From NCBI GenBank assembly GCA_016212565.1, contig JACRFY010000117.1:1-36452 (forward strand): a stretch of DNA of 36,452 nt. Reading direction: 5' to 3'. Positions 17,515 to 27,170 of this stretch are shown one piece after another (the stretch's first letter is position 1; each line of letters starts with the position of its first letter). Under the pieces are notes generated by a model. It saw nothing but the letters and a program-made list of their open reading frames with translations. It ran no database searches and was not told the DNA's origin. The stretch is from Magnetospirillum sp. Lineage in GTDB: Bacteria; Pseudomonadota; Alphaproteobacteria; Rhodospirillales; Magnetospirillaceae. The position numbers and the translations under genes were made by a program.

Positions 17515-19152
17515 ATGCCGTTCTTTCGCCGCCTTGCCGTATTCGCCGCCCTGCTGCTGGCGCCCGGCCTTGCCATGGCCAAGGATGAGCTGGTGATCGG
17601 CATCACCCAGTTCCCGGCCGCCTTTCATCCGTCCATCGAGTCGATGCTGGCCAAGACCTATATCCTTGGCCTGGCGCGGCGCCCGCTGACCGCCTTCGAC
17701 GCCCAGTGGAAGCTGGTGTGCATGCTGTGCACCGAGTTGCCGACGCTGGAGAACGGGCTGGCCAAGCGCGAGGGCAAGGGCATCGCCGTCACCTATACCC
17801 TGCGCCCCGACGCCCGCTGGGGCGATGGCACCCCGGTGAGCAGCGACGACGCCGTCTTCACCTGGCTGGTCGGCCGCCATCCGTTGAGCGGCGTCGCCAG
17901 CCGCGAACTCTATCAGCGCATCACCCGGGTCGAGGTGAAGGGCCCGCGCACCTTCATTCTCCATTTCGACCGCACCACCTTCGACTACAACGCCGTCAAC
18001 GACTTCGCCTTGCTGCCCGCCCATATCGAGCGGCCGCGTTTCGAGAGCGCCCCGGCCGAGTACCGCAACCGTACCGCCTTCGAGCAGGACACCACCAATC
18101 CCGGCCTCTACAACGGCCCGTTCCATATCACCGAGGTGGTGCAGGGCAGTGCCGTGGTCCTGGCGTTCAATCCGCAATGGACCGGCCCGCGGCCGGCCTT
18201 CAACCGCATCGTCGTCAAGACCATCGAGAACACCGCGGCGCTGGAGGCCAACCTGCTGTCCGGCGGCGTCGACATGATTGCGGGCGAACTGGGGCTGCCG
18301 CTCGACCAGGCGCTGGCGTTCGAGAAGCGCCAGGGCAATCGTTTCGTCGTCACCACCAAGCCCAGCCTGGTCTACGAGCACATCGACCTCAACCTGACCA
18401 GCCCGATTCTCGCCGATGTCCGGGTCCGTCGCGCCCTGTTGCTGGCCGCCGACCGCGCCACCCTGACCAAGCAGTTGTTCGCCGGCCGCCAGCCGGTGGC
18501 CCATGCGCTGGTGCCGCAGCTCGACTGGGTGCATGCCGACGACCTGCCGAAGTATCCCTACGACCCGGCCAAGGCGGCGGCCCTGCTCGACGAGGCGGGG
18601 TGGAAGCTCTCCGGCGGCATTCGCCGCAACGCCAAGGGCGACCCGCTGGCGGTCGAACTGGCGACCACCGCCGGCAACCGTTCGCGCGAGTTGGTGGCCC
18701 AGGTGCTGCAGGCGCAGTGGCGCAAGGCGGGCATCGAGGTCCGTCTGGTCGCCCAGCCGCCGCGGGTGTTCTTCGGCGACACGGTGACCAAGCGCCGGTT
18801 CCCCCACCTGGCGATGTTCGCCTGGTATTCGGCGCCCGAGAGCGTGCCGCGCTCGCAGCTGCATTCGTCGATGGTGCCCGAGGCCGACAACAACTGGGCG
18901 GGGCAGAACTACACCGGCTATGCCGACCCGGACATGGACCAGCTGATCGACGCCATCGAGGTCGAACTGGACCGCGTCAAGCGCAAGCGGCTGTGGCGCG
19001 ACTTGCAGGTGAAATACGCCACCGACCTGCCGGCGCTGCCGCTGTATTTCCGCGCCGACGCCCACATTTGGCCCAAGGCGCTGAAAGGCGTGGTGCCCAC
19101 CGGGCACCAGGACCCCAGCACGCTGTGGGTGGAGCAGTGGCGGTGGGAGTAG
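17515..19152 (+). CDS. ABC transporter periplasmic substrate-binding protein (peptide/SBP family 5)
   Basis: A 545-aa solute-binding protein with signal peptide MPFFRRLAVFAALLLAPGLA followed by MAKDE. The fold is family 5 (DppA/OppA type): the segments RPDARWGDGTPVSSDDAVFT, YDPAKAAALLDEAGWKL and LPALPLYFRAD are diagnostic. Ligands in this family include oligopeptides, opines and metal chelates; the sequence does not say which. It is followed after 4 bases by two permease genes, forming one importer operon. Confidence 0.9.
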   Translation: MPFFRRLAVFAALLLAPGLAMAKDELVIGITQFPAAFHPSIESMLAKTYILGLARRPLTAFDAQWKLVCMLCTELPTLENGLAKREGKGIAVTYTLRPDARWGDGTPVSSDDAVFTWLVGRHPLSGVASRELYQRITRVEVKGPRTFILHFDRTTFDYNAVNDFALLPAHIERPRFESAPAEYRNRTAFEQDTTNPGLYNGPFHITEVVQGSAVVLAFNPQWTGPRPAFNRIVVKTIENTAALEANLLSGGVDMIAGELGLPLDQALAFEKRQGNRFVVTTKPSLVYEHIDLNLTSPILADVRVRRALLLAADRATLTKQLFAGRQPVAHALVPQLDWVHADDLPKYPYDPAKAAALLDEAGWKLSGGIRRNAKGDPLAVELATTAGNRSRELVAQVLQAQWRKAGIEVRLVAQPPRVFFGDTVTKRRFPHLAMFAWYSAPESVPRSQLHSSMVPEADNNWAGQNYTGYADPDMDQLIDAIEVELDRVKRKRLWRDLQVKYATDLPALPLYFRADAHIWPKALKGVVPTGHQDPSTLWVEQWRWE

Positions 19153-19156
19153 GGCG

Positions 19157-20101
19157 GTGACCCGCCTTGTCGTCTCGCGGCTGATGCAATCGGTGGTCGT
19201 CCTGCTGGCGATGAGCGTGGTGGTCTACGGCCTGATGGGGCTGATGCCGGGCGATCCCATCGACCTGATGATCGCCTCCGACCCCCACCTGTCGCCGCTG
19301 GAGGCGGCACGGCTGAAGGCGCTCTACGGCCTCGACAAGCCGTGGACCGAGCGTTACCTGCGCTGGCTGGGGCAGGTGATGCAGGGTGAGTTCGGCTATT
19401 CGCGCCTGTATGCCAAGCCGGTCGGGACGGCGATGGCGCCGGCTTTGGCCAACACCGTGCTGCTGATGCTGACCGCGCTGGGCGTGGCGTTGGCGGTGGC
19501 GCTGCCGCTGGGCATTCTCGCGGCGGCGAAGGCCGGGCGGTGGATCGACGGCGCCATCAACCTGTTGGCCTTCGCCTCGGTGTCGGTGCCGACCTTCTGG
19601 CTGGGGCTGATGCTGATCCTGCTGTTCGCCGTCGCGTTGGGCTGGCTGCCGGCCGGCGGCGTCGACAGTCTGAGCGGCGGCGAGCGGCTCCGGCACCTGG
19701 TTCTGCCGGCGGCGACGCTGGCGATGGCCGGACTGGGGCAGTTCGCCCGCCACATGCGCGCCGCCCTGCTCGGCGAAGCGGCGGCCGACTATGTGCGTAC
19801 CGCGCGGGCCAAGGGCTGCGGGCCGCTGCGGGTGCTGCTTCGCCATCAGCTCCGCAATGCCTTGCTGCCGGTGACCACCATCCTTGCCCTCGAATTGGGG
19901 GGATTGTTCTCCGGCGCCCTGATCACCGAGACGGTCTTCGCTTGGCCGGGAATGGGACGGCTGATCTTCGAGGCGGTGATGGGCAACGATTTCAATCTCG
20001 CTTTGTCCGGCTTGCTGCTGGCGACGGCGATGACGCTGGTGGGCTCGATTCTCGCCGACCTCGCCTATGCCGGGCTCGATCCGCGGGTGCGGCTCGGATG
20101 A
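19157..20101 (+). CDS. ABC transporter permease, DppB-type
   Basis: A 314-aa inner-membrane permease starting at GTG 19157 (MTRLVVSRLMQSVVVLLAMS), 4 bases after the binding-protein stop. The N-terminal LMPGDPIDLMIASDPHLS motif and the cytoplasmic EAA loop (YVRTARAKGCGPLRVLLRHQLRNALLP) are typical of DppB/OppB. The next permease starts inside the stop codon (ATGA), so the two are translationally coupled. Confidence 0.93.
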   Translation: MTRLVVSRLMQSVVVLLAMSVVVYGLMGLMPGDPIDLMIASDPHLSPLEAARLKALYGLDKPWTERYLRWLGQVMQGEFGYSRLYAKPVGTAMAPALANTVLLMLTALGVALAVALPLGILAAAKAGRWIDGAINLLAFASVSVPTFWLGLMLILLFAVALGWLPAGGVDSLSGGERLRHLVLPAATLAMAGLGQFARHMRAALLGEAAADYVRTARAKGCGPLRVLLRHQLRNALLPVTTILALELGGLFSGALITETVFAWPGMGRLIFEAVMGNDFNLALSGLLLATAMTLVGSILADLAYAGLDPRVRLG

Positions 20102-20934
20102 GGGCGCTGCCCGCCTTCGGTGCCGTCCTGCTGGCGCTGTTGAGCGCGGTGGCGCTGGCCGGGCCGCTGCTGGGTCTCGACGCCGAGGCGGTCGACCTGA
20201 TGGCCCGCTACGCCCCGCCCTCGTCCGAGCACCCGCTGGGTACCGACGAGCTGGGCCGCGACGTCCTCGCCCGCCTGCTGGCCGGCGGCCGGGTGTCGCT
20301 GGCGGTGGCGGCGGCGACCGCGCTGGTGGCGGCGGCGCTGGGCACCGTCATCGGCCTGGTGGCGGGAGCGGTCGGCGGTCGGGTCGATGCGGTTTTGATG
20401 CGGCTCACCGACGGGGTGATGGCGCTGCCGCTGCTGCCGCTGCTGATCGTGCTGGCGGCGCTGGACTGGACCAAGCTGGGAGTGCCGGTCGAAGCGCTGA
20501 ACTCCGAGGCCTTCGCCGTCGGCCGTCTGGTGGCGATCATCGCCCTGGTCGGCTGGACCACGGTGGCGCGGCTGGTGCGGGCGGCGGCGCTGTCGGTGAA
20601 GGCGCGCGACTACGTGCGGGCGGCGGTGGCGGTGGGCGTGGGGCCGGTGCGGATCATGCGTCGCCATATCCTGCCCAACGTCGCCTCGCCGCTGCTGGTC
20701 GCCACCACCTTGTCGGTGGGCAACATCATCCTGGTCGAGAGCGCGCTGTCGTTCCTCGGCCTGGGGGTACGGGCGCCGCTGGCCAGTTGGGGCAACATGC
20801 TGACCGGAGCGATGGACGTCGCCGTCAGCGCCCCGCAACTGGCGCTGTGGCCGGGGCTGGCGATCTTTCTCACCGTGTTGGCCTTCAATCTGGTCGGCGA
20901 TGGTCTACAGCGGGCCTTGGATCCGCGCGGATAG
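20098..20934 (+). CDS. ABC transporter permease, DppC-type
   Basis: A 278-aa inner-membrane permease starting at ATG 20098, overlapping the previous stop by 4 bases. HPLGTDELGRDVLARLLAGG near the N-terminus and the EAA loop YVRAAVAVGVGPVRIMRRHI are characteristic of DppC/OppC. ESALSFLGLGVRAPLASWGN near the end is also conserved. The ATPase genes (DppD/F type) that normally follow are absent; a methyltransferase gene follows instead. Confidence 0.93.
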   Translation: MRALPAFGAVLLALLSAVALAGPLLGLDAEAVDLMARYAPPSSEHPLGTDELGRDVLARLLAGGRVSLAVAAATALVAAALGTVIGLVAGAVGGRVDAVLMRLTDGVMALPLLPLLIVLAALDWTKLGVPVEALNSEAFAVGRLVAIIALVGWTTVARLVRAAALSVKARDYVRAAVAVGVGPVRIMRRHILPNVASPLLVATTLSVGNIILVESALSFLGLGVRAPLASWGNMLTGAMDVAVSAPQLALWPGLAIFLTVLAFNLVGDGLQRALDPRG

Positions 20935-20943
20935 GAGGCGGCG

Positions 20944-21558
20944 ATGGATCAGCACGATCATTGGCATCGGGTGTGGACGACGCGGGACGCCGAGTCGGTG
21001 AGTTGGCACCAGGACGACCCCGCCCCCTCGCTGCGGATGATCGCCGCCGCCGACCTCGAACCGGACACGGCGGTGGTCGATGTCGGCGGGGGAGCCTCGC
21101 GGCTGGTCGACCGCCTGTTGGCCGAGGGCTACGGCGACCTCACCGTGCTCGACATCGCCGCCCCGGCGCTGGAGCAGGCGCAACGCCGGTTGGGAGCGGC
21201 GGCGGAGCGGGTCGCCTGGGTGGCCGGCGACGTGCTGGCCTGGCAGCCGCAGCGGCGGTACGGGCTGTGGCACGACCGCGCGGTGCTGCATTTCCTGACC
21301 ACGCCGGAGCGGCAGCAGGCCTATCGGGCGGCGATCGAGCGGGCCCTGTCGCCCGGCGGCACGGCGATCATCGCCGCGTTCGCCCTCGACGGACCGGAGA
21401 AATGCTCGGGGCTGACGGTGTGCCGCCACGACGGCGAATCCCTGTCGGCGCTGCTGGGGCCGAGTTTCCGCCTGATGGCCGAGACCAACGAGCACCATCG
21501 CACGCCCGGCGGGGCGGCGCAGTCGTTCTGCTGGTGCCGGTTCGTGCGCAAGGGGTAG
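20944..21558 (+). CDS. Class I SAM-dependent methyltransferase
   Basis: A 204-aa methyltransferase with GGAGG 6 bases before the ATG. Motif I is VVDVGGGASRLVDRLL, followed by LTVLDIA (motif II region), VAGDVLAW (motif III region) and LSPGGTAIIAAF (post-motif). The N-terminus WHRVWTTRDAESVSWHQDDP resembles a small bacterial family of unknown substrate. It lies 9 bases after the permease and may be co-transcribed with the importer. It converges with the CRP/FNR regulator (8-base gap). Confidence 0.8.
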   Translation: MDQHDHWHRVWTTRDAESVSWHQDDPAPSLRMIAAADLEPDTAVVDVGGGASRLVDRLLAEGYGDLTVLDIAAPALEQAQRRLGAAAERVAWVAGDVLAWQPQRRYGLWHDRAVLHFLTTPERQQAYRAAIERALSPGGTAIIAAFALDGPEKCSGLTVCRHDGESLSALLGPSFRLMAETNEHHRTPGGAAQSFCWCRFVRKG

Positions 21559-21566
21559 CGGTTCGA

Positions 21567-22331
21567 CTACGGCAGCGCACACAGCCGCCGCAGCGAGCCG
21601 ACGTCGTCGATGTGCACCGCATTGCCTTCGGTGCGGATGCCGAGGTCGCGCAGGCGGGCGAGCACGCGGCTCAACGATTCGCGGCGGATGCCGACCCGGC
21701 TGGCCAGGACTTCCTTGTTGAACGGCAGCGACACCACCGTTTGCCCGTCGCGGGCATCGGTAAGGGCGAGCAGGAACTCGGCAACCCGCTGCCACGGCGG
21801 CAATTCCTTGAGATGCCAGATCTCGCCGGCCAGGCGCTGGTGCCAGCGGGTCAGCGCTGCCAGCATCGAATAGGCGACATGGTGATCCGAGCGCAGGGTG
21901 GCGACGAAGGCGCGACTGCCGACGCGGATCAGGGTGGCGTCCTCGATCACTTCGGCATGGAGGGGAAAGATGCCGATCGACAGCATCGCCGCTTCGCCGA
22001 ACGACGACAGCGGGGTGAAGACCTCGACGATGCTTTCGCGGCCGTCCGGAGTCAGGGCGAACAGTTTCACCTGGCCTTCGAGGACGATGTAGAAGCAGTC
22101 GGCCGGGGTGCCGGCGTCGAACAGGACGGTGCGGCGGTCGCAGGCCAGGGCGGTGGAATCGGCCAGCAGGCGGCCGACCACCTCGCTGTCCAGTCCGTCG
22201 AACAGCGGCAATCCCATCACCAGGGGGGCGAGGCTGGGACCGGAGGTTCGGTGGCGGGGCAGCGGTCCGCGCGGGCGGGTGCAACCGACTTTGGGAACCA
22301 GACACAGCGGGCGGCAGGGACAGTCGGCCAT
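21567..22331 (-). CDS. CRP/FNR-family regulator with an N-terminal Cys cluster
   Basis: A 254-aa transcription factor. After an N-terminal extension, a cyclic-nucleotide-type beta barrel (PLFDGLDSEVVGRLLADSTA, VLEGQVKLFALTPDGRESIV) leads to a winged helix-turn-helix: FNKEVLASRVGIRRESLSRVLARLRD, whose ESLSR matches the E..SR pattern that reads TTGA-type half sites. Four Cys occur in the first 17 residues (C4, C6, C10, C17: CPCRPLCLVPKVGC), a spacing unlike the FNR cluster. The gene lies next to a second regulator and near nirS, which suggests a role in denitrification control. Confidence 0.85.
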   Translation of the reverse strand: MADCPCRPLCLVPKVGCTRPRGPLPRHRTSGPSLAPLVMGLPLFDGLDSEVVGRLLADSTALACDRRTVLFDAGTPADCFYIVLEGQVKLFALTPDGRESIVEVFTPLSSFGEAAMLSIGIFPLHAEVIEDATLIRVGSRAFVATLRSDHHVAYSMLAALTRWHQRLAGEIWHLKELPPWQRVAEFLLALTDARDGQTVVSLPFNKEVLASRVGIRRESLSRVLARLRDLGIRTEGNAVHIDDVGSLRRLCALP

Positions 22332-22350
22332 GGTCAGACCCTCGCTCTCT

Positions 22351-23043
22351 TCACGCCACCATCTCGGCGGCATCGCCCAACCGACGCAGGGCGGCGACGT
22401 CGGCAATCACCACCCGGTCGCCGCGGCCGGATTCGACTCCGGCGTCGCGCAATTTGGCGAAGGCCCGCGACAGCGTCGCCGGCTCCATCCCCAGGCGGTC
22501 GGCCAGCAGGCGCTTTTCGCACGGCAGGCGCACCGCCGCGCGGCCGCAATCGGTGCCGGCCAGTTCGCACAGGTAGCTGGCGAGGCGCTCGGTGGTCGAT
22601 TGCAGCTTCAGTTCGGTGATTTCCTTGATCTGCCCGCGCAGCGACCCGGCCATGGCGGCGATCATCGCCAGCGCGGTGTCGAAGCGGCGGTCGAGATAGG
22701 CGAGCAGACGCTCGGAGGAAATCGCCACCACCGCGGTCGGCACGGCGGCCGAGGCGGCGGCGGCGTGACGGCCGCCGGCCACCAGGGCCTCGGCGCCCAC
22801 CGTCTCGCCGGCGCCGAGGCGGGCCAGCAGTTCGGGGGGGCAATAGTCGCGGGTCAGCGTCAACTCGACGGTGCCGTCGAGGATCAGGAACAGGCGCCGG
22901 GCCGGCGCGCCCTGGGCGAACCACAGCTCTCCCTCGGCAATGTCGAGGACCATCGGGTCGTCGAGAATTGTCGGCAGATCGCAGCGCGGCACCATGGTGA
23001 ACAGGGGGGCTCGCGCCAAAACCGCCAAGGCTTCGGTACTCAT
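22351..23043 (-). CDS. CRP/FNR-family regulator, Dnr/NnrR-like
   Basis: A 230-aa regulator with an N-terminal sensor barrel (LFLILDGTVELTLTRDY) and a C-terminal winged helix (CEKRLLADRLGMEPATLSRAFAKLRDAGV). The recognition segment EPATLSRAF is typical of Dnr/NnrR proteins, which activate nir, nor and nos genes in response to NO. It lacks an FNR-type Cys cluster. An FNR/Dnr-like box (23098-23111) lies about 55 bases upstream. It lies 19 bases upstream of the other CRP/FNR gene on the same strand, so they may be co-transcribed. Confidence 0.85.
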   Translation of the reverse strand: MSTEALAVLARAPLFTMVPRCDLPTILDDPMVLDIAEGELWFAQGAPARRLFLILDGTVELTLTRDYCPPELLARLGAGETVGAEALVAGGRHAAAASAAVPTAVVAISSERLLAYLDRRFDTALAMIAAMAGSLRGQIKEITELKLQSTTERLASYLCELAGTDCGRAAVRLPCEKRLLADRLGMEPATLSRAFAKLRDAGVESGRGDRVVIADVAALRRLGDAAEMVA

Positions 23044-23097
23044 GATCTTTCCCCCGTCATCGCGCTGTCACCATCGCGCGGCAAGGGGATATCAACT

Positions 23098-23111
23098 TTG
23101 ACTTTGGTTAA
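23098..23111. promoter_or_regulatory. FNR/Dnr-like box upstream of the Dnr-like regulator
   Basis: TTGACTTTGGTTAA has the form TTGAC-N4-GTTAA, a 14-bp imperfect match to the TTGAT-N4-ATCAA FNR/Dnr consensus. It is centred about 61 bases before the regulator ATG. The same TTGAC-N4-GTTAA pattern occurs on the minus strand ahead of nirS, which supports a shared regulator. No strong -10 could be identified. Confidence 0.5.
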
Positions 23112-23190
23112 GGATGGGCTATGCCCCGGCCCCCGCCCCGCAGGCAGCGCCGAGTTGCCGCGACGACCTTATACGTCGGTCGTAGACGGG

Positions 23191-23225
23191 AAAAGACCCG
23201 CCCCGGGGATCGTCCCGGGGCGGGT
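23191..23225 (-). terminator. Rho-independent terminator of nirS
   Basis: ACCCGCCCCGGG (23196-23207) pairs with CCCGGGGCGGGT (23214-23225). Read on the minus strand, the stem is followed by CTTTTCCC, a short T run. It lies 15 bases past the nirS stop, so nirS is probably transcribed alone. Confidence 0.75.
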
Positions 23226-23239
23226 GAGGGGCAACGACG

Positions 23240-24973
<1,734 letters not shown>

Positions 24974-24987
24974 TTAACACTCGTCAA
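24974..24987. promoter_or_regulatory. FNR/Dnr-like box upstream of nirS
   Basis: On the minus strand this reads TTGACGAGTGTTAA (TTGAC-N4-GTTAA), centred 100 bases ahead of the nirS ATG. If activation is class II (box at -41.5) transcription would start near 24939, leaving a leader of about 60 bases. The -10 region there is weak. Confidence 0.5.
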
Positions 24988-25017
24988 ATGCAAGGCGGAA
25001 AAGTCGGTGGCGGCGAT

Positions 25018-25031
25018 TTGATCAAGGTCAC
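25018..25031. promoter_or_regulatory. Second FNR-like box in the nirS-nirT gap
   Basis: TTGATCAAGGTCAC matches TTGAT-N4-ATCAA at 8 of 10 positions. It lies about 145 bases from either divergent start and may serve one or both genes, or have no function. Confidence 0.35.
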
Positions 25032-25091
25032 AAGTGAGCCGATACGCTCGCGTTACGTTGCGCCTCGCGTCGCGGCCACCCGATGCCGCGG

Positions 25092-25131
25092 TTGCCCAAC
25101 GTCAAGTTCGGCCACCGCGCGACATGATAAC
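25092..25131 (+). promoter_or_regulatory. Possible FNR-type promoter of the nirT operon
   Basis: TTGCCCAACGTCAA (25092-25105) keeps TTG and TCAA of the FNR/Dnr consensus. TGATAA/GATAAC at 25125-25131 is a fair -10. Box centre and -10 are spaced within 2-3 bases of the class II geometry. A transcript would start near 25138, about 43 bases before the nirT ATG. Confidence 0.4.
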
Positions 25132-25180
25132 GATTACAGGGTGGCTCGAGGATCCTTGGTGGAGACTGTGGGGTAGCGCC

Positions 25181-25774
25181 ATGTCAACAGATGTATCTTT
25201 GGCGAGAAAAGCACTGCGGATAAAGATTCTTGGCGCTTCTCTCAGCGGAGCAGCCATTCTCTTCGTCAGCGGCATCATATTTTGGGGCGGTTTCAACACC
25301 GCGATGGAAGCCACCAACACGCTTGATTTCTGTATCTCGTGCCACGAGATGGAAGACAATGTTTTTCAAGAGTACAAAAAGACCATTCATTATACCAATC
25401 GTAGTGGCGTCCGCGCCGCCTGTTCCGACTGCCATGTGCCCAAGGACTGGGTGCACAAGCTGATCCGCAAGGTCCAGGCCTCCAACGAGATCTACCACAA
25501 GATCATGGGCACGGTTTCGACGCCCGAGAAGTTCGACGCTCACCGCTTCGAACTGGCCAAGCGGGTCTGGGCGACGATGAAGTCGACCGACTCGCGGGAG
25601 TGCCGCAACTGCCACGCCTTCGACCAGATGAACCCGGAAATGCAGAAGCCCCGCGCCCGCAAGCAGCATGAGAACGCGGTCGAGGACGTCATGACCTGCA
25701 TCGATTGCCACCAGGGGATCGCGCACAAGCCGGTGCACGACCAGCTCAAGACCGAAGCCGCAGGGGAGAAGTGA
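25181..25774 (+). CDS. nirT: NapC/NirT-family membrane-anchored tetraheme cytochrome c
   Basis: A 197-aa periplasmic protein held by an N-terminal membrane helix (ILGASLSGAAILFVSGIIFW). Four CXXCH heme motifs are visible: CISCH, CSDCH, CRNCH and CIDCH. Members of this family oxidise quinol and pass electrons to periplasmic reductases such as NirS. The ATG at 25181 gives the family-typical N-terminus. The first 75 or so codons use many A/T-ending codons (for example AGA AAA GCA, ATA AAG ATT CTT), unlike the rest of the gene and its neighbours. The stop is 2 bases from the next gene. Confidence 0.93.
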   Translation: MSTDVSLARKALRIKILGASLSGAAILFVSGIIFWGGFNTAMEATNTLDFCISCHEMEDNVFQEYKKTIHYTNRSGVRAACSDCHVPKDWVHKLIRKVQASNEIYHKIMGTVSTPEKFDAHRFELAKRVWATMKSTDSRECRNCHAFDQMNPEMQKPRARKQHENAVEDVMTCIDCHQGIAHKPVHDQLKTEAAGEK

Positions 25775-25776
25775 CG

Positions 25777-26796
25777 ATGACGCACACGTTCGCGAAAAAG
25801 TTGGGGATTGCCACCGCGGCCATCGCCCTGTTTGCCACCGGGTCCGCCGTGGCGGCGCCCAAGGTCGACTGGTCGAAGGTCCCCGAGGCCCAGACGACGC
25901 TGTTCTACCCCGGCCAGACCTCGTTCGAGTGGGTGCAGACCGGCACCGACCACGGCGGCGCCCGCTCCTTCGTCAAGAAGGGCGACCGCTGCGCCGAGTG
26001 TCATGGCGGCGAGCAGAAGGACATGGGCGAGAAGATGGTCACCGGGACCAAGGCCGAGAAGTCGGTCATCCCCGGCAAGCGCGGCTCGATCCCGATGAAG
26101 ATCAAGGCCACCTTCGACGCCACCAATCTCTACATGCGCTTCGAATTCCCGGCCGGCGCCCACACCGCGGCGCCGTTCGCGCCCGGCGGCAAGATGGATG
26201 CCGAGAACGAGATCAAGCTGGCGATGATGGTCGATCCGGGCAAGAACGACCTGCAGACCCGCTCGGGCTGCTGGGCGACCTGCCACGACGACAACCGCGA
26301 CATGCCCAGCGCGCCGGCCAAGGACAAGCTGGCGGCGGCCAAGGGCATCGACGTTTCGGGCGGCTACGTCACCAAGTACCTGGCCGACTCGCGCACCGCA
26401 GTGGAACTGAGCGGCGCGGCGCGCGGCGGCTGGGACAAGGTCAAGCCGGCGGCCGAGGTCGAGGCGGCGGTCAAGGGCGGCGCCTTCATGGACCTGCTGC
26501 GCTGGAAGCAGGGCAAGAACGTCTCCGAGGACGGCTACATCGCTGCCGAGCGGGTGATGAAGGGCGGCGAGGGCGTGCAGTTCGAGGGCAAGAAGGAAGG
26601 CGCCAACTGGGTGGTGACCATGACCCGCAAGCTGGGCTCGGCCCAGCCCGGCGACGTCGCCCTGGAAGCCGGCAAGACCTATACCGTCGGCTTTGCCGTC
26701 CATGACGACTACACCGCGGGCCGTTTCCACCATGTGTCGGTGGACATGCGTCTCGGCCTGGGCGCCGACGGCGACATCAAGGCGGTCAAGCAGTAG
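25777..26796 (+). CDS. Periplasmic c-type cytochrome with ethylbenzene-dehydrogenase-like heme domain
   Basis: A 339-aa exported protein (MTHTFAKKLGIATAAIALFA, then TGSAVAA). It has a classical CAECH (Cys72-His76) and a second motif CWATCH (Cys165-His170) with three residues between the cysteines. The second half resembles EB_dh domains, which bind heme b in type II DMSO-reductase-like enzymes (MKIKATFDATNLYMRFEF, DVSGGYVTKYLADSRTA, YTVGFAVHDDYTAGRFHHVS). It lies between nirT and the cupredoxin gene, with GGGGAGAAG just before the ATG, and probably carries electrons between NirT and NirS. I do not recognise a characterised homolog. Confidence 0.8.
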   Translation: MTHTFAKKLGIATAAIALFATGSAVAAPKVDWSKVPEAQTTLFYPGQTSFEWVQTGTDHGGARSFVKKGDRCAECHGGEQKDMGEKMVTGTKAEKSVIPGKRGSIPMKIKATFDATNLYMRFEFPAGAHTAAPFAPGGKMDAENEIKLAMMVDPGKNDLQTRSGCWATCHDDNRDMPSAPAKDKLAAAKGIDVSGGYVTKYLADSRTAVELSGAARGGWDKVKPAAEVEAAVKGGAFMDLLRWKQGKNVSEDGYIAAERVMKGGEGVQFEGKKEGANWVVTMTRKLGSAQPGDVALEAGKTYTVGFAVHDDYTAGRFHHVSVDMRLGLGADGDIKAVKQ

Positions 26797-26823
26797 GCCG
26801 AAGGCGAGGGGGAGGAGGCGACG

Positions 26824-27153
26824 ATGGGCGGAACGGCGACTGGTCCGGCGCTTTTCGCTCTCTTCCTCCTTCTTGCCGGTCAGGCGGCGGCCGAGACGGT
26901 GGCTCACGTGGCCATCAACCGCAACCTGTTCGACCCCGCCCGCATCACGGTGTCGCCGGGGACGGTGGTCGAGTGGCTCAACGGCGAGAAACGCACCAGC
27001 CACTCGGTGCTGTTCGAAAAGGAAGGCTTGGCCGAATCCGAGCGCATGCTCCCCGGCGACAGCTGGCAGCGCACGTTCGACAAGCCGGGGATCTACGAGT
27101 ACCGCTGCGGCCCTCATCCCGAGATGAGGGGCGTGGTCGAGGTGGTGCCCTGA
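26824..27153 (+). CDS. Cupredoxin (type I copper protein)
   Basis: A 109-aa secreted protein with signal peptide (MGGTATGPALFALFLLLAGQ). It has the type I copper ligands in plastocyanin/amicyanin order: His60 (RTSHSV), Cys95, His98 and Met101 (YRCGPHPEM). WLNGEKRTSHSV and PGIYEYRCGPHPEMRG are typical. It is short, like an amicyanin or a truncated pseudoazurin. GGAGGAGG precedes the ATG. It sits inside the nir operon and probably shuttles electrons to NirS, since no nirM-type cytochrome c551 is present in the cluster. Confidence 0.9.
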   Translation: MGGTATGPALFALFLLLAGQAAAETVAHVAINRNLFDPARITVSPGTVVEWLNGEKRTSHSVLFEKEGLAESERMLPGDSWQRTFDKPGIYEYRCGPHPEMRGVVEVVP

Positions 27154-27170
27154 GGGTGAGGGAGACGGGG

